Shown piece by piece: positions 34,707-44,058 of a stretch of 64,000 nt of DNA. The translations under genes were made by a program, and so were the position numbers. Positions within the stretch are counted from its first letter, which is position 1. Each line of letters opens with the position of its first letter. The notes beneath the pieces are model-generated. The model was not told the DNA's origin and did not search any database. It saw only the letters and a list, made by a program, of their open reading frames with translations. The stretch is taken from contig JAEVZS010000022.1 in assembly GCA_023392125.1 (NCBI GenBank), forward strand, positions 124,001 through 188,000. The letters are read 5' to 3'. The DNA comes from Bacteroidota bacterium (lineage in GTDB: Bacteria; Bacteroidota; Bacteroidia; Cytophagales; Cytophagaceae).

Positions 34707-34722
34707 ATGATAACATTTTTTG

Positions 34723-34730
34723 TAATTTTG
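34723..34730 (+). promoter_or_regulatory. Likely -7 promoter element of the second DUF6089 gene
   Basis: TAATTTTG followed by CA, 17 bp before the ATG at 34748. No good -33 element. Confidence 0.35.
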
Positions 34731-34747
34731 CACTTTAACCTCAGAAT

Positions 34748-35437
34748 ATGAACGCATTTTTTTTAACTGTTGCGACAGTTTTTACACTTATAGTTATCAA
34801 TAACAGTGCGCATAGCCAGACGCATGAAGTTGGTATTTCTGCAGGAGCGCTCAATTATACGGGAGATCTTGCACCGGATTATAGCTTCTATAATTATGGT
34901 CAGTCACTAATGGGGTTTTATAAATACAACTTTTCTCCGGCCGGGGGGGTGAAACTCAGTATTCTGGAAGGACAATTTATCGTCAATGATAAGCGTAGTA
35001 ATGACCCTCTTCCTCAATACAGAATGGCCGAAAGCAATACCATGATCGTGGAGTTTTCTGCTATTGGTGAATATAATTTCTTTGATTACAGGAAAGAAAA
35101 TGACAGACGTCGTTTTACTCCATACCTATCAGGAGGTGTTGCCTTCTTTGTTTATTCGCAAAACTCACCCGGCTTCCGGCAGCAAAAATCCGATGGTACC
35201 GGTTTTGCTATTCCTTTTGGAGTAGGAGTTCGTTATCAGGTAGCCAGGCAGGTAAACCTTGGTCTTGAATTTGTTGCCAGAAAAACATTTTCTGATAATC
35301 TGGACGGTCTGAGTGACCGGGTTGTCTCCAATCGTAAACAAGTCGGTGACCCGCACGGAAATGACTGGTATTATTTCACCGGACTTACCCTGAGTTACAC
35401 GTTTTATGGTGTCAAATGTCCCGCAATCTTCCGCTAA
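34748..35437 (+). CDS. Second DUF6089 family outer membrane protein
   Basis: 229 aa with signal peptide (MNAFFLTVATVFTLIVINNSAHSQ). Shorter paralogue of the preceding gene, sharing EVGISAGALNYTGDLAPDYSF, FTPYLSGGVAFFVYS, IPFGVGVRYQVARQVNLGLEF and the C-terminal VKCPAIFR. Both proteins keep a Cys five or six residues from the C-terminus. Predicted small outer-membrane barrel of unknown function, placed just before uppS and bamA. Confidence 0.8.
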   Translation: MNAFFLTVATVFTLIVINNSAHSQTHEVGISAGALNYTGDLAPDYSFYNYGQSLMGFYKYNFSPAGGVKLSILEGQFIVNDKRSNDPLPQYRMAESNTMIVEFSAIGEYNFFDYRKENDRRRFTPYLSGGVAFFVYSQNSPGFRQQKSDGTGFAIPFGVGVRYQVARQVNLGLEFVARKTFSDNLDGLSDRVVSNRKQVGDPHGNDWYYFTGLTLSYTFYGVKCPAIFR

Positions 35438-35467
35438 ACCTTTCTTTTATTTAGCTGCACATTTTCG

Positions 35468-35475
35468 TACATTTG
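35468..35475 (+). promoter_or_regulatory. Likely -7 promoter element of uppS-bamA-ompH
   Basis: TACATTTG followed by C, 16 bp before the ATG at 35492. This favours ATG 35492 over TTG 35483 as the uppS start. The -33 element is weak. Confidence 0.4.
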
Positions 35476-35491
35476 CCTCTTATTGCAGAGG

Positions 35492-36232
35492 ATGAGTCTA
35501 AAAGAACAAATTGATATAAATAAACTGCCGCAGCACATCGCTATAATAATGGATGGCAATGGCCGTTGGGCAAAAAAAAAGGGGGCTATGCGAATATTCG
35601 GCCACCAAAATGCGGTAAAAGCAGTTAGAGATGCTACGGAAGCCTGCGCAGAACTGGGTGTCAGATACCTTACGCTTTACGCATTTTCTACTGAAAACTG
35701 GAACAGACCGGAAACAGAAGTAAAAGCACTAATGTCTCTTCTGGTTACAACCATTAACAGTGAAATAAAAGTTCTCCAACAGAACAATATTAGACTACAA
35801 ACGATCGGTAATACCAAAGAGTTGCCCAAAAATTGTCAGAAAGAACTGGAAGAAGCCATAAAGCTTACTTCTTCTAATACCGGTATGACACTAATACTTG
35901 CCCTGAGTTATAGCGGACGCTGGGAAATAACCAATGCTGTTCAATCAATCGCCAAAGATCTGAGTGAAGGAAAAATTGATGCTGACGCAATATCGGAATC
36001 TTTAATCTCCCGATATCTGCAAACAGCATCCGTCCCGGATCCTGAACTTATGATTCGTACCAGTGGTGAAATGAGAATCAGTAATTTTCTACTCTGGCAG
36101 ATAGCATATTCAGAGCTATATATTACAGAGGTTTTGTGGCCTGATTTTAGAAAAGAACATCTCTGGGAAGCCTTGGTTAATTTTCAGAAAAGAGAAAGGC
36201 GTTTTGGTAAAATAAGTGAACAAGTGAATTAA
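35492..36232 (+). CDS. uppS: Isoprenyl transferase (undecaprenyl diphosphate synthase)
   Basis: 246 aa from ATG 35492. Catalytic MDGNGRWAKKKG with Asp21, FSTENWNRP (~64-72) and C-terminal PDPELMIRTSGEMRISNFLLWQ-Y-E are UPP synthase signatures. It elongates farnesyl diphosphate with isopentenyl units to the C55 carrier lipid for peptidoglycan and glycan synthesis. Starts the uppS-bamA-ompH-ompH operon, with 11 bp to bamA. Confidence 0.97.
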   Translation: MSLKEQIDINKLPQHIAIIMDGNGRWAKKKGAMRIFGHQNAVKAVRDATEACAELGVRYLTLYAFSTENWNRPETEVKALMSLLVTTINSEIKVLQQNNIRLQTIGNTKELPKNCQKELEEAIKLTSSNTGMTLILALSYSGRWEITNAVQSIAKDLSEGKIDADAISESLISRYLQTASVPDPELMIRTSGEMRISNFLLWQIAYSELYITEVLWPDFRKEHLWEALVNFQKRERRFGKISEQVN

Positions 36233-36243
36233 TAACCTTTTTA

Positions 36244-38796
36244 ATGAAAATTTGTAAGTCTTTATTTTTTTCGATTATACTGATTTTTACACTTAGTCAG
36301 CAGATCTCAGGCCAATATTTACCTTCAGGTTCATTTAGCTACACCAATCCTCAGGAATATACAATCGAAGATATCACATTCACAGGTCTGGAAAGCATTG
36401 ATCATAATGCTCTTATTGCAATTGCCGGACTCCGGAAGGGTGATCGCATTATGATTCCGGGAGAGACACTCAGCAATGCTCTTAAGAAAATATGGGATCA
36501 AAAGCTGGTTGGAGATATTGCCATATCAATAACCCGGATTGAAGGTGACAAAGTCTATATAAACTTTGATCTGAAAGAAAGACCCCGTTTATCCAGAATA
36601 GATATTGAAGGCGCCAAAAAATCTGACAAAGAAGAAATTACCAATAAGGTTAATATTTCCCTCGGACAGGTCGTAACTGATGCCATGACAAAAAATGCTA
36701 TACAAAGGATAAATAAATATTACACGGAGAAAGGTTTTCTTGCTGCCAAAACAGAAATCCGGAAAATAGACGATACACTCCACGACAACAAAGTTATTCT
36801 CAAAATAAATATTAATCGTGGTCCCAAAGTCAAAGTTAATGCTATTAATATTTCCGGAAATGAAGCTGAAAGAGATGACAAAAAAACTGAAAAGCTATTA
36901 TCTGACAAGCGTTTGAAGCGCAAGATGAAAGAAACCAAAGAGAAAAAGTTTTATAAAATATTTACCAGTTCCAAGTTTATTCAGGCTGATTTTGAGAAAG
37001 ACCAGAAAGCGGTTATCGAATATTACAACTCATTGGGTTACAGGGATGCCCAGATAGTGAGAGACAGCGTTTATTTTGTTCAGGATAACCGGGTCAATGT
37101 AGACATGCAGATTGAAGAGGGGTCCCGCTATTATTTCAGAAATATAACCTGGCAGGGAAACTACATCTATTCTGACCGCGCTCTTGACACAATACTAAAT
37201 ATTAAAAAAGGGGACGTTTATAATCTTGCCCGGCTTGAGCGCAGGCTCAACTATAATCCCGATGGATATGATATAAGCTCCCTATATCTTGATGATGGAT
37301 ATCTTTTCTTCCATGTCGATCCGGTTGAAGTAATGGTTGAGAAAGATTCCATTGATATTGAAATGAGAGTCTACGAGGGACCTCAGGCAACAATTAAAAA
37401 TATCACTGTCTCAGGTAATACCAAAACTCATGATCATGTAGTCATGAGAGAACTCCGGACACTACCCGGACAGAAATTCAGCCGTTCAGATCTGATCCGC
37501 TCGCAACGAGAGATCGCAACACTGGGATACTTTGATGCCGAGCAGATCGGGATCAATCCTGTTCCCAATCCGGCCGATGGTACTGTAGATATCAATTATA
37601 CAGTTGTAGAAAAGTCCAGTGATCAGATCGAACTATCCGGAGGCTGGGGAGGACAAATCGGATTAGTCGGAACCCTTGGACTTGTTTTCAACAATTTCTC
37701 TTTACGAAATATTCCCAAGTTTAAAACCTGGGATCCGTTGCCAAGCGGGGACGGTCAGCGTCTGTCCGTCCGCTTCCAGTCAAACGGGATATATTTTCAG
37801 AATTACTCCTTCTCATTTACTGAGCCATGGCTTGGCGGCAATAAACCTCATTCCTTAACAATGAGTCTCATCAGATCTCAGCAAAACCGTGTAAGCAGCG
37901 GCCTGAAGATAAGCGGTCACTTAAGGGTGCAAGGTGCAACACTCAGTTATGGAAAGAGATTAAAATGGCCTGATGATTACTTCTCGACAAGCTATTCTGT
38001 CTCTTTTATGCAATATAGCTTTAATAACTTTGGCACAAATCAGTTAGGGATTGACAACACTGCATCCAATAGTATAACGCTGACTTATTCATTGAGCAGA
38101 AACAGCTTGAATGACTTTACCTTCCCGACAAGCGGATCCAATCTTTCTTTTTCGGTAAGCAGTACTCCGCCATACTCATTGTTTAACAAAAAGAACTACG
38201 CCATACTCCCGGAGGAAGAAAAGTATAAAATGGTCGAGTATCATAAATGGATGTTTGATCAGTCCTGGTTCACCACCATCATACCGGGACAAAAAAGAAA
38301 TCTCGTGCTTAATGCAAGGGCCCATTTCGGATACATCGGTTCCTATTCTCAACGAAGACCGGTGGGTCCGTTTGAACGTTTCATAATGGGTGGTGATGGT
38401 CTTTCGGGCTTCAACTTCCTGCTTGGATCCGAAATCATTGGTCTCAGAGGATATCAGAACAATGAAATCAAACCGTTTGAGGCTGGCGGAACCGTAGATG
38501 CGGGTGGTGTATTATTTGACAAGTTTGTGACTGAGCTTCGTTATCCTATAAGCCTGAGTCCGGCTTTATCAGTAATTGCTCTTACATTTTTTGAAGCAGG
38601 CAATGTCTGGAATAATTTCAGAGATTTTAACCCGTTTCAGAATTACCGCTCCGCCGGAATCGGTACAAGGATCATGATGCCTGCATTTGGTATGATTGGT
38701 ATTGACTGGGGATTCAGACTGGATGATGTGCCAGGAAAAAACCCGCTCGAAAACAGATCACGTGTAACATTTGTAATCGGACAGCAAATCAGATAA
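36244..38796 (+). CDS. bamA: Outer membrane protein assembly factor BamA
   Basis: 850 aa. Signal peptide MKICKSLFFSIILIFTLSQQISG. Five POTRA-like domains follow (~40-450; for example IEDITFTGLESIDHNALIAI, ITVSGNTKTHDHVVMRELRT). The C-terminal 16-stranded barrel has the insertion-related loop LRGYQNNEI and ends RVTFVIGQQIR. BamA folds and inserts barrel proteins into the outer membrane. Coupled to two Skp/OmpH periplasmic chaperone genes downstream (4-bp gap to the first). Confidence 0.95.
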   Translation: MKICKSLFFSIILIFTLSQQISGQYLPSGSFSYTNPQEYTIEDITFTGLESIDHNALIAIAGLRKGDRIMIPGETLSNALKKIWDQKLVGDIAISITRIEGDKVYINFDLKERPRLSRIDIEGAKKSDKEEITNKVNISLGQVVTDAMTKNAIQRINKYYTEKGFLAAKTEIRKIDDTLHDNKVILKININRGPKVKVNAINISGNEAERDDKKTEKLLSDKRLKRKMKETKEKKFYKIFTSSKFIQADFEKDQKAVIEYYNSLGYRDAQIVRDSVYFVQDNRVNVDMQIEEGSRYYFRNITWQGNYIYSDRALDTILNIKKGDVYNLARLERRLNYNPDGYDISSLYLDDGYLFFHVDPVEVMVEKDSIDIEMRVYEGPQATIKNITVSGNTKTHDHVVMRELRTLPGQKFSRSDLIRSQREIATLGYFDAEQIGINPVPNPADGTVDINYTVVEKSSDQIELSGGWGGQIGLVGTLGLVFNNFSLRNIPKFKTWDPLPSGDGQRLSVRFQSNGIYFQNYSFSFTEPWLGGNKPHSLTMSLIRSQQNRVSSGLKISGHLRVQGATLSYGKRLKWPDDYFSTSYSVSFMQYSFNNFGTNQLGIDNTASNSITLTYSLSRNSLNDFTFPTSGSNLSFSVSSTPPYSLFNKKNYAILPEEEKYKMVEYHKWMFDQSWFTTIIPGQKRNLVLNARAHFGYIGSYSQRRPVGPFERFIMGGDGLSGFNFLLGSEIIGLRGYQNNEIKPFEAGGTVDAGGVLFDKFVTELRYPISLSPALSVIALTFFEAGNVWNNFRDFNPFQNYRSAGIGTRIMMPAFGMIGIDWGFRLDDVPGKNPLENRSRVTFVIGQQIR

Positions 38797-38800
38797 CATT

Positions 38801-39331
38801 GTGAAAAAACTCCTTACATTTTTATTTATTTTTTCTATTTTCGGTACGACTTATGCTCAGAAGTTTGGGTACATAGATTCAGAGTATATTCTGAAAAAAA
38901 TGCCCGAATATAAGGAAGCTCAAAAGGAATTGGATAAGCTTTCATCTGGCTGGCAAAAAGAAATTGAAGAGAAAAAACAAGAAGTCGATAAGCTGAAGGA
39001 GGATTTTCAGGCTGAAGAGGTTCTCCTCACAGAAACTATGAAGACCGAGAGGCTTGAAGAAATTTCCCTCAAGGAAAAGGAGCTCAAAGAATACCAAAAG
39101 AAAATTTTCGGATTTGACGGTCTGCTTTTTCTCAAGCGGCAGGATCTCATGAAGCCGGTACAGGACAAATTGTATGAAGCTGTAGAGAAAGTGGCAAAAG
39201 CAAAACGTCTTCAGTTTCTTTTCGACAAGTCGGGTGATCTCGTTATGCTTTATACGAACCCGATTCATGACTACACAGATTATGTATTGGATGAGTTAGG
39301 TCTTGGGGATCCGAATGATACGGTTAAATAA
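38801..39331 (+). CDS. OmpH/Skp family periplasmic chaperone (first copy)
   Basis: 176 aa from GTG 38801. Signal peptide MKKLLTFLFIFSIFGTTYAQ, then KFGYIDSEYILKKMPEYKEAQKEL. A long charged coiled coil (~50-115) and a C-terminal VAKAKRLQFLFDKSG-L complete the Skp layout. Skp carries unfolded outer membrane proteins through the periplasm to BamA. The gene directly follows bamA. Confidence 0.92.
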   Translation: MKKLLTFLFIFSIFGTTYAQKFGYIDSEYILKKMPEYKEAQKELDKLSSGWQKEIEEKKQEVDKLKEDFQAEEVLLTETMKTERLEEISLKEKELKEYQKKIFGFDGLLFLKRQDLMKPVQDKLYEAVEKVAKAKRLQFLFDKSGDLVMLYTNPIHDYTDYVLDELGLGDPNDTVK

Positions 39332-39353
39332 AAGTTTAAAGTCTATTATAAAA

Positions 39354-39926
39354 ATGAAAAACAAATCAATCCTTAGTCTTTTATTAGCAATTTTTTTAAG
39401 TGCAACTTGTGCATTTGCCCAAACCCCGAAAATTGGCTATACCAATCTGGAATATATACTGGCTCAGCTGCCTGAAGCCAAGCAAATAGAAAGTCAGCTC
39501 AAGGAGTTCGAGAAGCAACTTCAGAGTCAGCTCCAGTCCAAATATACTGAGTACGAGCAGAAGCTGGACACTTACAGAAAAGGACAGGCAACAATGGCGG
39601 AAATTGTAAAGCAGGATAAAGAGCAGGAACTCATTTCTTTACAAAACAATATCAGAGAATTTGAAGAAAAAGCTCAGGGAGAAATGCAGAACAAACAAGT
39701 TGCATTGCTTGAGCCTGTACTAAATAAAATTCAAAAAGCTATCGACAAAGTAGCCGAGGAAAACGGTTATACATATATTTTAAGTACTCACACCGAGATG
39801 GGCACATCTGCAATCATACTCTACGCAAAAAACCTTGAAGACAATATTTCTGACAAAGTCCTTCTGGCACTTGGAGTAACACCCAAACCGGCCACTAATC
39901 AGTCAGGAGCTCCTGTCAAAAAATAA
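39354..39926 (+). CDS. OmpH/Skp family periplasmic chaperone (second copy)
   Basis: 190 aa from ATG 39354; the longer frame from 39303 overlaps the first copy and precedes the signal peptide. Signal peptide MKNKSILSLLLAIFLSATCAFAQ, then KIGYTNLEYILAQLPEAKQIESQL, a Gln/Glu/Lys-rich coiled coil and VAEENGYTYILSTHTEMG. A tandem paralogue of the preceding chaperone, as is usual in Bacteroidota. A strong terminator follows. Confidence 0.92.
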   Translation: MKNKSILSLLLAIFLSATCAFAQTPKIGYTNLEYILAQLPEAKQIESQLKEFEKQLQSQLQSKYTEYEQKLDTYRKGQATMAEIVKQDKEQELISLQNNIREFEEKAQGEMQNKQVALLEPVLNKIQKAIDKVAEENGYTYILSTHTEMGTSAIILYAKNLEDNISDKVLLALGVTPKPATNQSGAPVKK

Positions 39927-39953
39927 AATATTATAACATTTTGTTTTATATTG

Positions 39954-39983
39954 AGGTCATTGCTATGCAATGACCTTTTTTTG
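39954..39983 (+). terminator. Intrinsic terminator after the second ompH
   Basis: Perfect 10-bp stem AGGTCATTGC / GCAATGACCT (39954-39963, 39967-39976) with a 3-nt loop, followed by seven T. An alternative ldcA start at 39970 would fall inside this hairpin and is therefore rejected. Confidence 0.92.
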
Positions 39984-39990
39984 TTTTGTA

Positions 39991-40923
39991 ATGAGTCAAA
40001 TACCACCATATCTTTCTACAGGAGACAAAGTTGCTATTATAGCAACCGCAAAAAAGATTGACAGACAATCGTTAGAGTATTCCATAAAGGTACTTAAATC
40101 CTGGGGCCTGATTCCCCTTGAAGGACAATATCTTTACAATAGCTACTTCCAGTATGCTGGTACTGATGAAGAAAGAATAACGGATCTTCAATGGGCCCTT
40201 AGCAACCCTGAAATAAAAGCTATTTTTTGTGCAAGGGGCGGATATGGAACGACACGGATTCTGGATAAGGCAAATTTGGAAAGCTTAAAAAAGTACCCCA
40301 AATGGTTAATTGGCTATAGTGATATTACGTCCTTACATTTCTCTTTTCAAGCCAGTGATTACTCAAGCATCCATGGTCCGATGCCCGTTAACTTCAGTAA
40401 AAATGTACAATATGGCAGTATGGATAAATTGAAAGAGATTCTGTTTGGTCAATTAAAAAGCAGCATACATATTCCTGCAGATCCCCAAAATAAAACGGGG
40501 ACAGGCAAAGGCCCCATTATCGGAGGCAATCTTACACTCATATACAATATGATTGGTACAAAAACCGACATGGATTTTTCCGGAAAGATCCTTTTTATCG
40601 AGGAAGTAGGCGAATATCTTTATCATATTGACAGAGTCATGACTCATCTCAAAAGGGCAGGGAAATTAACCAATCTTCAGGGTCTCATCGTTGGTCACTT
40701 TTCCGATATAAAGGATAATGAAGAGCCATTTGGGAATAGCTGGAAAGACATTATTCTGGATGCGGTAAAAGATTATTGCTTTCCTGTGGCATTTAATTTC
40801 CCGGCAGGTCATGAAGACCATAATGATCCGATTATCCTAGGTACAGAAGCAATTCTTGCTGTAAATATGGATAAATGTGAGTTAGATTACCGTTCATTAT
40901 ACAACACTTCCAGGACTGTCTGA
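39991..40923 (+). CDS. ldcA: LD-carboxypeptidase (S66 family)
   Basis: 310 aa from ATG 39991. S66 landmarks: YLSTGDKVAIIATAKK at the start, ARGGYGTTRILD (~84-95), nucleophile Ser in WLIGYSDITSLH, Glu in FIEEVGEYLYHIDRVM and His in FPAGHEDHNDPI. It removes the terminal D-Ala from murein tetrapeptides during peptidoglycan recycling. Its last 37 bp overlap the convergent M28 peptidase gene. In related genomes murI often follows ompH; here it is ldcA. Confidence 0.93.
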   Translation: MSQIPPYLSTGDKVAIIATAKKIDRQSLEYSIKVLKSWGLIPLEGQYLYNSYFQYAGTDEERITDLQWALSNPEIKAIFCARGGYGTTRILDKANLESLKKYPKWLIGYSDITSLHFSFQASDYSSIHGPMPVNFSKNVQYGSMDKLKEILFGQLKSSIHIPADPQNKTGTGKGPIIGGNLTLIYNMIGTKTDMDFSGKILFIEEVGEYLYHIDRVMTHLKRAGKLTNLQGLIVGHFSDIKDNEEPFGNSWKDIILDAVKDYCFPVAFNFPAGHEDHNDPIILGTEAILAVNMDKCELDYRSLYNTSRTV

Positions 40924-41900
40924 CCCACAGCTTTTAACGTTGCAGGATCAATCACATCTATATTGTCATTGTGGGTATGCCAGTAATCTCCGAAATATCC
41001 GTCTCCGGACATATTATATTCAATAATATCAATCATTGGTAAACCGGCTATTTCATTAACATAGGTATGGTCATCAATAATCGCCGGAGTTTTAACATTT
41101 ACAAAGTATTGACCATATCCCAGGTCTCTGGCAGTTTGCCATACTTTATTAACAACAGAGGGGGCAAAATGCATGGACGTTCCTTCCATGGCAAACCGTG
41201 CATTGGCAGCACCAACCATATCAAGTAAGATTCCATAAAACGCACTATAGCCCTGTAAATGCTTGTTTTTTGCCCAATGCTGAGAACCAAGGCACCAAGA
41301 GTCCTGTATCCTGCCTATGTCTTTGGCAAAATCAGGCTGCCCGTAATCTTCCCCGTCAAAAAATATAATGTCAACTCCTACTGCCGGCTTCTTGTCCGAC
41401 TCATTGACAACTCTCGCAATTTCAAGTAAAGCGCCAACCCCGCTTGCTCCGTCATTTGCTCCGTCAATAGGTTCCTTTATACGATCGGTATCCTGATCAG
41501 CAAATGGACGAGTATCCCAATGTGCAGCCAACAAAACCCTCTTTGCCAGATCGGGTCGATAACTCCCGATAATATTAGTAAGATTCAAGCGTGTACCATC
41601 GAACGCAGTTGCTTCGAACTGCTGGGTATATACCTCCCAGCCATAATTTCTCAACTGCTGAACAAGGTATTCCCCGCATTTCCTGTGAGCAGAAGAATTA
41701 GGAACTCTGGGGCCAAAATCAACCTGTTTTTTAATAAACACGTATGCAGAGTCTCCATTAAAAAAAGGAGCAACCGGTTCTTTCTTTACAGCTTTATTTT
41801 CGCCCTTAGATTCAGAACGGCTCTCTTCCTTCTTTTCTTCACAAGCTGTAAACAGGACAGAAAGCGAAAAAACTACAAGCCACAAAAATCTATTCTTCAT
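40887..41900 (-). CDS. M28 family lipoprotein peptidase (glutaminyl cyclase-like)
   Basis: 337 aa from ATG 41900, where the lipoprotein signal begins (MKNRFLWLVVFSLSVLFTAC, Cys20). A charged linker of Glu/Lys/Ser follows. Zinc-site motifs: AAHWDTRPFADQD (His/Asp), DGANDGASGVGALLEIA (bridging Asp), FFDGEDYGQ (Glu) and IDDHTYVNEIAGLPMID (His). The set fits M28 aminopeptidases and the related glutaminyl-peptide cyclases, and sequence alone does not separate them. Envelope-anchored peptide processing is inferred. Overlaps cysS by 11 bp upstream, so the two are co-transcribed. Confidence 0.87.
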   Translation of the reverse strand: MKNRFLWLVVFSLSVLFTACEEKKEESRSESKGENKAVKKEPVAPFFNGDSAYVFIKKQVDFGPRVPNSSAHRKCGEYLVQQLRNYGWEVYTQQFEATAFDGTRLNLTNIIGSYRPDLAKRVLLAAHWDTRPFADQDTDRIKEPIDGANDGASGVGALLEIARVVNESDKKPAVGVDIIFFDGEDYGQPDFAKDIGRIQDSWCLGSQHWAKNKHLQGYSAFYGILLDMVGAANARFAMEGTSMHFAPSVVNKVWQTARDLGYGQYFVNVKTPAIIDDHTYVNEIAGLPMIDIIEYNMSGDGYFGDYWHTHNDNIDVIDPATLKAVGQTVLEVLYNER

Positions 41901-43380
41901 ATGCCCAGTCAATTCCATGTTTCATATCCTTTATTACCAGGCCTTCTTTTTTAAATAAAGCTCTGATAGCATCTACCTTGTCATATTGCTTATTAGCTTT
42001 AGCCTCTTTATATAATTCCAGCAGCCCATCAATGAAAGTAGCAGGATCAACTGTATCTTCCTCGCAAAGCCCAAGAATATCTGTTATTATTGTTTTAAAG
42101 GTTTCTTTCATGTGAAGGAATACTTTTCCTTCTATCAGGTTAACATCAATTGATTTTGTATAAAGAGAGTTAATCTTTTTCAGCAGATTAAACAAAGAAG
42201 CAATTGTAATTGCCGTATTAAAATCGTCGTTCAGGCCTTTATAGCAATTTTCAGAAAGCTCGAGAAGTTCTTTATTAAGCTTCTCATCTTTTTCACTTTC
42301 CTCAGAAGGATAAGATAATTTTTCTAATACTCTCAGACCGTTAATCAGCTTCGTTAACCCTTTTTGAGCAGCCTTCAACGCTTCATTGGAAAAATCCAGC
42401 GTACTTCTATAATGCGCCTGAAGAATAAAAAATCGTATAGTCATGGGTGAATATGCCTGTTCCAAAGCAGGATGCTGCCCGGAAAAAAGCTCATTCATCG
42501 TAATGAAGTTACCCAGAGACTTACCCATCTTTTGCCCATTAATGGTAATCATATTATTATGCATCCAGAACCTGGCGGGCTGTTCGTGATGGCAGGCAAC
42601 AGACTGAGCCACTTCACATTCATGGTGAGGAAACAACAGGTCCATGCCCCCCCCGTGGATATCGAATATATTTCCCAGATACTTTGAGCTCATAGCAGAG
42701 CATTCCAGATGCCATCCCGGAAACCCCTCACCCCATGGAGAGCTCCATCGCATTATATGTTCCGGATTGGCTTTCTTCCACAAAGCGAAATCAAGCGGAC
42801 TTTTTTTAGTGTCCTGCCCGTCCAGGTTTCTTGTTCCGGATTGCTGATCTTCAATAACCCTTCCAGATAGTTGACCATAGTGATGAACGGTAGCATATTT
42901 TTCAACATCAAAATAAACCGAGCCTTTATTTTCATATGCATATCCGTTCTTTATGATTTCCTCAATCATTGAAATCTGCTCAGGAATATGCCCGCTCGCC
43001 TGAGGTTCGATACTTGGCGGAAGAACATTAAGCTTTTCCATGACCTGATGGTAATTATCTGTGTAATACTTTACAACTTCCATCGGTTCTAATTTATCAA
43101 GACGGGCTTTCTTTCCGATTTTATCCTCACCGTCATCAGCATCCTGTTCAAGATGCCCCACATCTGTAATATTGCGGACATAGCGCACCTTATAACCAAG
43201 CGCTCTGAGATACCGGAATACAATATCAAATGTCACTGCTCCCCGGGCATGTCCCAGATGTGCTTCACCATATACTGTTGGCCCGCATACATACATTCCT
43301 ACATAAGGCGGATTCAAAGCCGTGAAACTTTCCTTTTTTCTTGTTAAAGAATTATAAACAATAAGTCCTTCTTTCACCAC
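41890..43380 (-). CDS. cysS: Cysteinyl-tRNA synthetase
   Basis: 496 aa from GTG 43380 (a second GTG follows directly). Class I signature GEAHLGHARGA (HIGH motif, ~36-46), zinc-site residues including CGPTVYG, GWHLECSAMSSKYLG and HHECEVAQS, and KMGKSLGN (KMSKS motif, ~280-287). It charges tRNA-Cys. The downstream M28 lipoprotein gene overlaps its end. Confidence 0.97.
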   Translation of the reverse strand: MVKEGLIVYNSLTRKKESFTALNPPYVGMYVCGPTVYGEAHLGHARGAVTFDIVFRYLRALGYKVRYVRNITDVGHLEQDADDGEDKIGKKARLDKLEPMEVVKYYTDNYHQVMEKLNVLPPSIEPQASGHIPEQISMIEEIIKNGYAYENKGSVYFDVEKYATVHHYGQLSGRVIEDQQSGTRNLDGQDTKKSPLDFALWKKANPEHIMRWSSPWGEGFPGWHLECSAMSSKYLGNIFDIHGGGMDLLFPHHECEVAQSVACHHEQPARFWMHNNMITINGQKMGKSLGNFITMNELFSGQHPALEQAYSPMTIRFFILQAHYRSTLDFSNEALKAAQKGLTKLINGLRVLEKLSYPSEESEKDEKLNKELLELSENCYKGLNDDFNTAITIASLFNLLKKINSLYTKSIDVNLIEGKVFLHMKETFKTIITDILGLCEEDTVDPATFIDGLLELYKEAKANKQYDKVDAIRALFKKEGLVIKDMKHGIDWAYEE

Positions 43381-43486
43381 TTATCAATATTTTTCATAAT
43401 ATTCTATTCTGGGAACCTTCTGATAGCAATATGGGTTCCTGAAATAACCCCCAATAATACGTAATAATTATTAAACTTTAGATTAA

Positions 43487-43517
43487 TTTGTTTGATATTG
43501 GAAATTAGTTAACTTTG
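43487..43517 (+). promoter_or_regulatory. Bacteroidota-type promoter of rimP-nusA-infB
   Basis: TTTG at 43487-43490, exactly 19 bp spacer, then TAACTTTG at 43510-43517. This is one of the two best consensus matches in the window. Transcription should start near 43524. Confidence 0.75.
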
Positions 43518-43542
43518 CACAAGAATTAGAAAAAAGCTTGAG

Positions 43543-43571
43543 AAAAGAGGGGACGCAGGTCCCCTCTTTTT
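43543..43571 (+). terminator. Terminator-like hairpin in the rimP leader (possible attenuator)
   Basis: Perfect 12-bp stem AAAAGAGGGGAC / GTCCCCTCTTTT (43543-43554, 43559-43570) with loop GCAG, running straight into TTTTTATT. It lies downstream of the promoter and 26 bp before the rimP ATG, so it could end transcription before the operon. It may be a regulated attenuator. Confidence 0.75.
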
Positions 43572-43596
43572 ATTGTATTGGAGATATAATATAGTG

Positions 43597-44058
43597 ATGG
43601 ACTTAAAAAGAATCATCCGGGAATTTGTCGAGGAATTGATTCAGGGCAGTGAACTTTTTTTAGTGGATGTCCGCACAAGCAATAGTGGAAAAAGAAACAA
43701 AATTGCTGTACTTCTTGACAGTGACACTGGTATCAGTATTGATCAGTGTGCAAAAATCAGCCGGGAACTTTCACAAAAAATTGAAGCAGGAGATTTTGGA
43801 GATCTGTCATATGTCCTGGAAGTGTCTTCTCCCGGACTCGATGAGCCTCTGAAAATAAAAAGACAATACTTAAAAAACAGAGGCCGAGAACTTCAGGTTA
43901 TCCTCAATGATGACACACAAAAGAAAGGTACTCTGGAAGATATCAAAGAGGACAGCATTGTTCTCTCTGTTTTTGACAAAAAGAAAAAAGAAGTTAGTTC
44001 ATTTGAATTTGCTTTTAGAGATATAAAAAAATCAAACATTATAGTTTCATTTAAATGA
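43597..44058 (+). CDS. rimP: Ribosome maturation factor RimP
   Basis: 153 aa from ATG 43597. The longer frame from TTG 43573 begins just 3' of the hairpin and adds residues unlike the family. RimP pattern: FLVDVRTSNSGKRNKIAVLLDSD, GISIDQCAKISREL, DLSYVLEVSSPGLDEPLK and the C-terminal SH3-like region. It assists 30S subunit maturation. Overlaps nusA by 4 bp. Confidence 0.93.
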   Translation: MDLKRIIREFVEELIQGSELFLVDVRTSNSGKRNKIAVLLDSDTGISIDQCAKISRELSQKIEAGDFGDLSYVLEVSSPGLDEPLKIKRQYLKNRGRELQVILNDDTQKKGTLEDIKEDSIVLSVFDKKKKEVSSFEFAFRDIKKSNIIVSFK

